Position numbers and translations under genes: made by a program. Below, in pieces: positions 43,401 to 55,400 of a stretch of 64,000 nucleotides of DNA. This stretch comes from Siphonodentalium dalli (lineage: Eukaryota; Mollusca; Scaphopoda; Gadilida; Siphonodentaliidae), in assembly GCA_032622095.1 (NCBI GenBank), contig CP136064.1, positions 178,902,011-178,966,010 of the forward strand. Reading direction: 5' to 3'. Position 1 is the first letter of the stretch; each line of letters opens with the position of its first letter. A model generated the notes under the pieces. The model saw only the letters and a program-made list of their open reading frames with translations, did not search any database and was not told the origin of the DNA.

Positions 43401-46400
43401 CCTTGGTGAATTCAACCAAATATAATTTCCAGGTATAAACACAGTCTCTGTCACAGATTATGTAGGCAATTTTGGTCAAGTTTTGAATTTATTGAAGACA
43501 GTCTATGGTACTCATTTGTGATTTAATAAATTTAGTTCATGGTACACCATCACGCATTCTTGTGATAAAAGCGAAATATTCGTGTTTTATCACTTGATCT
43601 GAGGCAACTATAACTACCATTTTGAGAAACGTACAATAGGATCTACGCATTCTCCCCAGTACAATATGAACATAATTCATACCGTTTTATAGCAATTAAT
43701 TTTTTAAGGTTTTATACCGTAGATATCAAAATATATGGCGATCGGTCTCATTCGTGAGACTGCTCTGAATACATTTATTTCTGCTTCTAGAGAAAGGCCG
43801 CATAGTCAATACATCCCTACTAAATCCCGTTTAGCTGTTTAATTACACATATATCACACGATTCAAGATTAGCGGTACAGATAAAACTGCGTCATTTTTC
43901 CGTTTCTGGACACCCAAAAGTCCAGATTTAACCGTTCCACAAGACCCTGATTTCGCTTGCTCTCTCGTGAGATACATCAGAGATAATTCGTACATCTCTA
44001 ATCATTAGTTTCTCTTATACTTGTAGTCATTCTTCCTCGCAATATTCGAGCGGTTGTTCACTCGTATAGGACTTAAGCTATTCAATTTTGCACTAAATGT
44101 AAATTTCATTTGATTTTGTCCATTTTGGTGGCCATTTTGGGAAAATATTCTACATATATGGTTTACGACTAAGCAATGTTTGTGTATATTTCAATTTATT
44201 ACGAATTTGGCATTAATTGGAGCACCTGCCGCAGAATTCAGTATTTTCCGATAACAACAGACATTATGGACGCCATCTTCAATAGAGAATTTTCCCCAAA
44301 GCGGATTTTAGCGGATTTTGGATATGTTGTTCCCTACATTCTGCCCGACAATATGACACAAAAAACAGCTTGTAAACAATTTGTTCTAGGTCCAATGCTT
44401 CAACGACCAGACTAATATGTGAGGCTCCCTATGAGAGACTCACTATAAGAGAATGCAGTGGCACAGGACATTCACATAATTCCAGGAAGCTCCAGTCTTG
44501 GAAGGGTTAAAAGGACTCAAGATCTTCATAGTGGGTTCATGCGTAAATGACATAAAATGTATAAAAGTCTGTAAAACAACTGTCATTAACAAGTACATGT
44601 ACATGTACAAATAGATCTACAGTAATGCTCTAAATAATGGACTCCTTGACCACAGCAGAATTATGGGTAATTTTTTCAGGATTTAGTCGGAAATATGGCT
44701 TGTTGCCATTCATCAGAAAGCTCTCAGTGAGATGTGCAATGTTTATTGACAAATCACTGCAACATTTTTGTCTACAGAACAATGGTTTCAACATGCAAAA
44801 TTTCATTCTTTCAGAGCTAACATTAATCAATAATAATGTTCTTCCTGGTGGTGGTGTTTTAACTGACTTTTATATTTTTAGCACATTTACCCGCTGCGAG
44901 TGCCTTGGGTCCATTTAATGGCGCACTAAGGGCTCCAGGCCAATGTTTATAAAACCTAATTTACTTCTTATTAAGATTCCAGTGTATAAAATAAAATAAC
45001 ACGCTGGAAATAAAAATGACATCTGAAAAACTAAATTTGTTTCTATCCATTTATTTCATGTATAATTTATGTTTATTCACAATGCAATTCTTTTGTAGCT
45101 TTCCGATGAATGGCAACAAGCCATATTTCCGACTAAATCCTGAAAAATTACCCATAATTCTGCTGTGGCTAAGTAGTCGATTATTTAGGGCATTACTTTA
45201 GCCGATGGGGTCATTGTCACAAGGCTCCGGTCACATTCGTAGCCAGCTTTTTAAATCGATCACAAATGTAGCCAGCTTTTCGCCGGCGATCACATTTGTA
45301 GCCAGCTTTTCTAATTCCATGCTTTATATGGCGCGAAATATGACGTCATACCGTTCGTGACTAAAATGCCGACGTCATGCTCCAGAAATGACTTCGTTTA
45401 TCAACTTATATTGGAAAATAATTTGAGCATTCTAACGACATTGATTGGAAACCTCAAGTTATTAGACGAACTAATATCACATTAAAGTTCAAGTTGTTTT
45501 TCGTCTATCAACTCAGAAAAATGAGATTAACCTAATCTTGTTCGTTGAGGCTTGAATGAATATGAAAAGCTGGCTACAAATGTGATCGCCATAGAAAAGC
45601 TGGCTACATTTGTGATCGATTTAAAAAGCTGGCTACGAATGTGACCGGAGACTTGTGGCAATGACCCCATCAGCATTACTTTATAGGTCTTATATCTATA
45701 TTATGTCACATTTGGTTCTCTACATTTTTTTCAGAGAAACACCACACTATGATAAAATAAAATTTTGCATGTTGCTGTTGTAATGGGGGGGTCTGGAATC
45801 TTGAATAAATCTTTAAGAGCATTCTAGCTTTTGTTGTGCCAAATAGGAACCATCTCATCCTATGTTTCTTACTGCAATATCTATCTGTTGGCATTTAACC
45901 CTTTCTATACTAAATACATGTACTCGTTGACGAGTAGTTACCATCGGTCGTTTGTTGAACTTATTATCTGAACATTCCCCAACTATGAATATGAATAATT
46001 CTACTCTTGTATTATCTGTTATTCTGTCTGTCGTCTGTTTTTATTACCTGAACACCACATCCGATTGAATAACAGAACATTGACAACATTCCAATTTATA
46101 CTTTAGAGCTAAGTGGGAGAATCCATTTAGTATAGAAAGGGTTATTTTTCAACTAAAAAATGTTAGCCAGAGATTGAAGTGGAGGAGTGCCATGTCCCAC
46201 AAACAGCTGTAGGCCTCATTTTGTAGAAGTAGATCAATGTTTCTGTCTGTCACAGAGGTATGATTTGACTTACAGTAATGCACTAAATAACCGACTCCTT
46301 AACCACAGCAGAATTATGGGTAATTATTTAGGATTTAGTGGGAAATATGGCTTGTTGCCATTCGTGGGCTCGCCGTCATGGGCCGGGGTTTCAATCCCAC

Positions 46401-49400
46401 CCAATCCAAAAAAAATTGCACTCTCTCAAAAAATTACATTTGCTTCTAAAAATAGGGGCTCCTGGTGTGTTGTATAGTCCCAGACATGTTCAGAGCAATG
46501 CTCGGCATGTTTCGGAGACGTATATATAACATGCTACTGTGCCACATCTGCTATATAACTCTTCCATGATTCCATGATTGGAGCTTCCTGAGATTTTGCG
46601 AAAGCTCTCACTAAATCCTGAAAAATTGCCCATAATTCTGCAGTGGTTATGGAGTCATTTATTTAGGGCATTAATGTACATGACATTGCTACATACTTAT
46701 TTTACCTGAAACTCCAAACCGTATTTCTCTCGGCAATATGCTTTGATTTTTGGAAAAGCAAACTCCATCAATGCATTTCTCTCTTCAACCATGTCTGAAT
46801 TAAAAAAAAGAAAATATATTATATATAAGTATGTAATAGTGGGCACTTTTGAGACACTTGACAAACAATTACAGAAATATTTTCCTCAGGGTTTGGCATG
46901 AGTTCATTATCACATGTGGCTATTGTAGTGAAAATAATATGTTTGTTTGGGTAGTTTGCAGGGTATCCAACTTACTTCCCTCCTCTCCCTTACCACCTCA
47001 TCTCAAACAAGAGACCAAAATTCCCATTTTTTTTTTCATTTTGACATAAAAATTTAACGCTCTTGATTTTTACCATATTTTACCTGCCACGTCAAGAAAT
47101 GAAAGTGTCAATGACACTGTAGCTCAACTTTGGAAAGGGAATAATTTCATGTGTAAAGTCAATGGAGTGATTAGGAATGTGGAAATTTGAAAGGCCTAGT
47201 TATGCAAAGAGTAAAATCTAAGATGGCTGCTGGCAGCCATGTTTTTTAGCCGAATGACCCCAAAAAGACTCATTCCCATTTACCTGTCATTATTAACATC
47301 CAGTACCTATTTCATGATGATCTGACAAAAGATACGACCTGTAGCCTGTGTCAAATGATTTGGTCATGCAGAGAGTAAAATCCAAGATGGCTGCTGGCAG
47401 CCATGTTTTTTTGCCAAATGACCCCAAAATGACTAATTTCCATCTACATGTCATTGTTAATAACATCCGTAACAAATTTCATGAAGATCTTACCAAAGCT
47501 ACGACCTGTAGCCCGTGCCAAAGGATTTAGTCATGCAAAGAGTAAAATCCAAGATGGCTGCTGGTGGCCATGTTTTTTGGCCGAACAACCCCAAAATGAC
47601 TCGTTCCCATCTACATGTCAATATTAACATCCATGACAAATTTCATGATGATTAGACGAGCAGTATGACCTGTATCCCGCGCCAATGGATTGAATTTTGA
47701 AATCCAAAATGGCCGCTGGTGGCCATGTTTTTTTGCCGAATGACCCCAAAACGACTTGTTCCCATCTACATGTCATTGTTAACATCCATGACAAATTTCA
47801 GGAAGATCTTACCAAAGCTACGACCTGTAGCCCGTGCCAAAGGATTTAGTCATGAAAAGAGTAAAATCCAAGATGGCTGCTGGCGGCCATGTTTTTTGGC
47901 CGAACGACTCAAAAATGACTCGTTCCCATCTACATGTCAATATTAACATCCATGAGAAATTTCATGAAGATCAGACGAGCAGTATGACCTGTAGCCCACG
48001 CCAATGGATTGAATTTTGAAATCCAAAATGGCTGCTGGCGGCCATGTTTTTTTGCGGAATGACCCCAAAATGACTCGTTCCCATCTACATGTCAATGTCA
48101 ACATTCATGACAAATTTCATAAAGATCACACCAAAGGTATGACCTGTAGCTCGCGGGAAAGAAAATTGTTGACGGACACACGGACGACGGACGCCAATCC
48201 ATGGCAATAGCTCAAACTTACAAAGTAAGTTGAGCTAAAAATGAGCAGTAAAGAATTTAGTCACACACAGAGTAAAATCCAAGATGGCTGCTGGCGGCCA
48301 TGTTTTTTGGCCGAATGACCCCAAAATGACTCGTTCCCATCTACATGTTAATGTTAACATCCATGACAAATTTCATGATGATCAGACTAAAGGTACGACC
48401 TGTAGCCCATGCTAAATGATTTAGTCATACAAATAGTAAAATCCAAGATGGCTACTGGCGGCCATGTTTTTTGCCCGAATGACCCAAAAATGACTCGTTC
48501 CCATCTACATGTCATTGGTAACATCCATGACAAATTTTATGATGATCAGACTATAGGTACGACCTGTAGCCTGTGTTAAAAGATTTAGTCATACAAAGAG
48601 TAAAATCCAAGATGGCTGCTGGCGGCCATGTTTTTTGGCCGAATGACCCCAAAATGACTCGTTCCCATCTACATGTCAATATTAACATCCATGACAAATT
48701 TCATGATGATCAGACAAACATTACGGCCTGCAGCCCGTGCTAATGGATTGAATTTTGAAATCTAAGATGGTCGCTGGCGGCCATGTTTTTTTCTCCGAAT
48801 GACCCCAAAATGAATCATTCCGGTCTAAATGTTGATGTCAACAGCTATGACAAATTTCATAATGATCCGATCAAAGGTACGACATGTAGCCTGTATTGTT
48901 GACACATCACGCACACACGGACGACGGACGACAAAGCCATGGCAATAGCTCAAACTTTACAAAGTAAAGTTGAGCTAAAAATGAGAAAAGCTTTTTACTG
49001 TTTGCCATGCATTTCACATACACATTTGGTATGTATGGGGCATCATTCTTCTATTTATTACCTATTTAGTGATATCGATAATTCATTTTATGATATCACT
49101 AAATGAATTAAAATATCACAAAATCGGATATATGATATCACTATATAATTTATGATAATACAAAATGTTATAAGATATCACTAATTCCAATTTGTGATAT
49201 CATAAATTCATTTTTGATATCACACAATCAAATTATTGATATAACAAAATATTAATCATTTAGTGATATAAATAATTCAATTTTGTTAAAATTGAATTTG
49301 TGATATCACTAATTCAGTTTGTGATATCAATAAATAAAAATGGCATAGCTGGACTACTATTCCTTCAACATTTTGTGATATCATTAATTAATATATCTTC

Positions 49401-52400
49401 TTCTATATCTATATTTGCGAATGTCTGTCTGTCTGTCTGTCTGTCTGTGTTCTATAGAAATTCACAGGGGACCATCTAGATGATGCCAAATGGGTCTACT
49501 AGGAGTAGCTTTTTACGAGAAAGATAATGGTCGGGGTTAGAATTTTCTAAAGTGACGCCGTTGTTGTCAGGGGCAGAAAAGGGGGAGGGGCAGAAAAAAA
49601 ATTGTCGCCGATTGCAACCAAACTTATATGTAATCATCCCCATAATATGAGGAATCTAATGGCGTGGTTTAAATATGGCAAAAGTCGCGCCGTTCGCGGA
49701 AGGGGGGGGGGGGGGGGGCAGATTTTTGTTCTGTCGCTGATTGCCACGAAACTTACATATAATCATCCCCATGATATGAAGAATCCAACGGTGTGGTTTA
49801 AATATGTCAAAAGTGGCGTCGTTTGAGTCAGGGATGAACGGAAGGGGAGAGGGGCACCAAAATTAATAAAACTAATTTTAGCGCCGATTTCCACCAAATT
49901 TATATATATTCTTCTTCATGATACAAGGAATCTAATTGTGCTATTTACCAACGCCAAATTGTTGTTTTTGGATGAGAGATTTGGAGGGGTGGGCACTAAA
50001 TTTGATAATAAGTCGCCGATTGCCACCATGCACACTTATACAAAATCATCCCCATGGTATGAGGAGTCTACCAAACTTATATATAAACATTCCCATAATA
50101 TGAGGAATCTAATGGCGTGGTTTAAATATGGCAAAAGTCGCGCCGTTCGCGTCAGGGGTGCCCGGAAGGGAGGGGGGGGGGCAGATTTTTTTTCTGTCGC
50201 CGATTGCCACGAAACTTACATATAATCATCCCCATGATATGAAGAATCCAACGTTGTGGTTTAAATATATCAAAAGTGGCGTCGTTTGAGTCAGGGGTGA
50301 ACGGAAGGGGAGAGGGGCACCAAAATTAATAAAACTAATTTTAGCGCCGATTTCCACCAAATTGATATATATTCTTCTTCGTGATACAAGGAATCTAATT
50401 GTGCGATTTAACAACGCCAAATTGTTGTTTTTGGATTGAGAGATTGGGAGGGGGTGGGCACTAAATTTGATAATAAGTCGCCGATTGCCACCACACTTAT
50501 ACAAAATCATCCCCATGGTATGAGGAGTCTAATGGTGTGGCTTTTATCTGTCAAATGTGGCCTCATTCGAGTCAGGGTTGCATTGAAAGGGACAGGGGCA
50601 CAAAAATTGATGCACAATTTTTTTAGCGCCAATTTCCACCAAATTGATACACGTTCTTATCCATGATACGAGGAATCTAATCGTGATTTAAAGACGCCAT
50701 AGTGGTGCTGTTTGGGTGAGAGATGGAGAGGGGAGGGATTGGCACCAAATTTGATAACAAAATTATTTAGTCGCCGATTATCACCAAATTTATAAACAAT
50801 CATCTCCATGATATCAGGAGTGTAATCGTGTGGTTTAAGGATGTCAAAAGTGGGGCCATTCGAATCAGTGGTGTATAGAGATGAGAGGGACACAAAAAAT
50901 TATATCTATATGTTTAGTGCCGATTTCCACCAGATTGATACATATTCTTCTCCGTGATACGAGGAATCTTATCGTGTGGTTTAGATACACCAAATTGGTA
51001 CCCTATGGGTGAAAGATATGGGGACCTCAAATTTGATACGAATTTGGATACTCGCCAATTTTCACCAATTTCATATATATGCATCTCTAATCTCTAATGA
51101 GTCTTAGTGTGTGCAGCTTGAGTCCGAAATAGGGACGGGGGGGTCACAAAAACTGATACAAAAATCGTGCTGTCTGTCTGTCTTTTTGTCTGTCTGTGTG
51201 CGTTCTATATATAACTTCACGCGGTACAATCGAGATGGCACCAAGGCGTTCTAAGAGGGGTAACTTTTTACAAGGAAGATAATGGTGCAGGTTAATATTT
51301 TCTAAAATGACGCTATTGGTGGGAGGGGAAATTAAAAAAATATGGTGAAATAGTTTTGTCGCTGATTTCCACCAAACGAATACATAATCACCTTCGCAAT
51401 ATGGCGTTGTTCGAGTCAGCGTTGCATCAACAATTGATTTAATAAACCAAATTCCACCAAATTCATACACGTTTTTCTCTAATGATATACCATGAATTAA
51501 ATCACATTTGGTGTCGTTTGCGTCACGGATGGCGAGCAGATATGCACTATCATTGATAAGATTGCTATTCGCCGATATCCACATATAATTTATATACAGT
51601 CACCAGGCCATCTCCATATCATTTTAAGCAGTTGGGCGTTCACATTTCACAATCCCGACATATGGTGACCCACATAAGTCACTTGAACAAATATATCTTC
51701 TTAACAGTCATATTTATATGGGAATGACAATCAAGGCATTCACACAATGAGCTAGCAAAAAGATATAACTAGAAGAAGCATTAAACGTATATTTATCATT
51801 CTATTGAAGAGATACATATATTCGTGCAAACTGAGAGACCTCGAACCGTCAGAGGATTGCATATATATAATAACAAAATTTAGTCTGTTCCATTCAATAC
51901 AGTTTCCACAAAAAGTTACAATTTGTCAAGAGATATGGAAGGCCTGTTCAAGAATAGTGGTCACAGTGTGCAGTCAAATATAGTTTCTTCTGATATACAA
52001 GAAAATGCAGTTAGTAGCACAAGACTTTTCAGGATCCTACCAATACTGACATCTGACAAGGGTTTTAGAACTGACTCATCGACTGACATAAACAACTCAA
52101 AAAGTCGCTCTGTGCCTGGCACATGTAGCTGATATATGTGCGCAGCAACATTTCGTTTAAACTAAGAATATTTAGCCAATATATAGCACCATGAACAGAG
52201 GAGCACCTGGAAATTTCTTTGAAACATCTGTATCTTCATGGAGATATGATAGCCAGGTGTCCTCGAGTCTTAGTCCAACCCACTAGATTGATTGATACAT
52301 CTCAATATGTAAAACCCAATTATCATCTTTTATCGAACTAATGTGTTTATGATGTTCATGTGTCATATCATAACGTCTAATGTATACGCAGTTGTAAATA

Positions 52401-55400
52401 AATAAATACTTCATTATTGGTGCAACGGATTAATCGCGATAAACAGAATGACAATTGACAAGGTGAGCCACTACTTATATTCCATGACTGTAATAATCAT
52501 GTTTTGTGCTGCTATTTGAATATACAATTTATGAGAAAACGTATAACACTTTAAGCAAGAGCATTCTCTATTCCCAACAAATATCCACAGCATACATTAA
52601 CCTGGGCAACGCCGGGTAACCCTGCTAGTATATTAATATAATTATAAAATCGAATTACTGATATCACTTAATTCTTACTTATTTTGTGATATAATATATT
52701 CGATTTTGGGATATCACAACATGAATTTATGATATCACTTATTCCATTTTGTGATATCTTAAAATAATTTTTTTATATAACTAATTACCCAACATTTTAT
52801 GATATCACAAAATTGAATTATTTATATCACTAAATACTTTCTATTTTGTGATATCAATAATTTGATTTTGTGATATCCAAAAATAAATTTATGATATCAC
52901 AAATTGGAATTAGTGATATCATAAAATCATTTTGGGCTATCATATATTTGATGTTGTGATATCGTATATTCATTTAGTGATATCATAAATTGAATTATTG
53001 ATATCACTAAATATGTAATAAATAGAAGAACGGCACCTGTGAGTCCGTGAATTAGTGATATCATAAAATAACTAGTATTTATTGATATCACAAAATGAAT
53101 ATATGATATCACTAAAATGAATTTAAGATATAACATCGAATATATGATATCACCAAATAGAAAGCATTATTCGAATTTGTGATATCATATATTCATTTTA
53201 TGATATCAATTAATATTTTATGACATCACTAAATGCATTTAGTGATATCAATAAATAGTCTTTAATCCGAATTATTGATATCATGAATATATGATATCAC
53301 AAATTCGAATAAGTGATATCACACAATGAATATATGATATCATAAAATCGAATATGTGATATCATAAAATAACTAGTATTTATTGATATCACAAAATGAA
53401 TATATGATATCACTAATTAAATGAGTGATATCAAATGAATTTAAGATATAACATCGAATATATGATATCACCAAATAGAAAGCATTTAGTGATATCAATA
53501 ATTCGATTTTGTGATATCAATTAATATTTTATGACATCAATAAATGCATTTAGTGATATCAATAAATAGTCGTTCATCCGAATTATTGATATCACAACAT
53601 GAATATATGATATCACAGATTCGAATAAGTGATATCACAGAATGAATATATGATATCGTAAAATCGAATCTGTGATATCACTAAATGCTTAAAATTTTAT
53701 GTGATTTAATATATTTAATTTATGATATCACAAACTGAATTATTCATATCACAAAATAGGTAATAAATAGAAGAACAGCGACCAGTAGGTATGTAAGTAT
53801 CGTGTATATTATAAGAGCACCATGCAACAACATATTTGACATACAATTAATCAGTAATCGGTTATGGAATTGATTGATACTTATAAACATATTCAGGTAA
53901 TTGCATAATACATTTTAGCGCTAGAAGCTTCACAAAGGTTCAGTCAACTTCAGAGCGAGGAAGGGAATGTCTGTTTTGTTTTTGTATTTTTTTGGTTGTT
54001 TTGTTTTTGCTTTAGTTTTTTTTTTAATATAACCATCAGGACATATCTCATGCACTTGAGGCCAATATTGCACCACCCTCCGTGCATCTTTCTATATTTA
54101 GTTTGATGTGCGCCCAAATTGCACTTCCGACAAATCGATAGAAATGATTGTTGCATGAAGTTTGGATATATTGGCGTACTCATTACGCCACATGTGGTGA
54201 AAGTTGTTTCGGAGATTTTGATATTCTGTGGTCGACTGGGCGAATGCATTGTTGGAGATTTTATTTTTTGTATCTTACTCAATTGTACCGATATAATCAC
54301 GTAGATGCTGAAATTGTAAAGTTAACGCCACCGGTGTATATTATGTTTTTGAAAATATGACTCAATCGTATCGATAGAGTCAGGACAGGCTGAAATTGTA
54401 AACTTAAAGTCACCGCTGTAATAATATGTTGTTGAAAATATAAATAATCTGATAGCCTGAAAATAATGTATAACCCATTGGGAGCCCCTGGTGTAGTGAA
54501 GTGAATTATGGGTAATTTTAATTGGAGTGCGCATGCCTGTTCTGTTGGAGTAACCGCTATCTTTTATTTTATGGTCATCAAGTCAAAATTGTATTGTATA
54601 CACAATGTGTTTGTACCGATGGATGTATCGTGACTCGACTCGTTTTCGTGGTCATATAGGCCCTATATTAGTATATATAACCTATGATCACGCAAACGAG
54701 CAGAGTCGCGATATCTGATAGAATTCCAGGAATCGTACATTCACTTTCAATAGTATAGATTCTCTGAATCTGCCGCGGAATTCCCAAATTTGTAGGCTAC
54801 TTTCATTTTCAATAGGATTTTCCGAATTTCCACTTTCACTTTTCACTTTTACCACGCAAAGCGACCGTAGTTGACACTGGCTGAGTCCATGACAAATAGT
54901 TTATGTAGCATTGCTTCTTTCATTTAATTAAAGCTCACCTCGTTAAAACGCATGTCAATCGTATTTGTTTACAAATTGCATTGGGTGCGACGATTTTCAG
55001 TAGGGCCCTATTTGCGGAGGTCACTTTGCGGAAGTCCCCGAATTCGCGGAAGTCCCCTAAAATGGGCTATATATGTAGATTTTAATGAGGGAACGGGTGC
55101 GTATATGTCAATTGATACCTATTTTAAACAAATAACGACACGATCATCATAATAGAGGTCTGTTCTATCAATTATATATGCGCCGAGTTCACTTGGTGCA
55201 AATCAAACGGCGATAAATATTCTCGTGTGCCAGAAGGACCCCTTAAAGTTGTAAATAAGATGAATATTTATTAGATGTTATTTAACAAGTCAATCAAATA
55301 ATATTATTCATTAGTTAGCGCCTATATTAGCGCTAACTAATGAATAATATTTTATATTATAATTATATTATAATTTATATTTATGGCTAATAATATGATC

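Larger units (their letters stand above)
49047..53775. repeat. GATATC-rich array with inverted ends, interrupted by a Helitron-like element
   Basis: Left part 49047-49395, right part 52629-53775. Both consist of TGATATCA palindromes every 15-25 bp in A/T-rich spacers (dozens in total). The outer ends 'ttcttctatttattacctat' (49047) and 'ataggtaataaatagaagaa' (53756) are inverse; a third copy sits at about 53012-53035. A block of about 200 bp around 53090-53240 recurs near 53390-53560. Confidence 0.88.

Noticed and set aside
47348-48210. Multiple 60-75 codon frames with KSKMAAGGHVF-like peptides
   Set aside because: Translations of family D repeat units; the same peptides appear at each array.
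51144-51584. 146-codon frame on the - strand in the Helitron-like element
   Set aside because: Overlaps tandem repeat units and a CTGT microsatellite; no Rep, helicase or other motif is visible.
51923-52132. 69-codon frame (MSRDMEGLFKNSGHSVQ...)
   Set aside because: Inside the Helitron-like element, no recognisable domain; may be chance.
49047-53775. CRISPR-like regular spacing of a palindromic motif
   Set aside because: Eukaryotic context, repeats of 8 bp with low-complexity spacers and no cas genes; not a CRISPR array.
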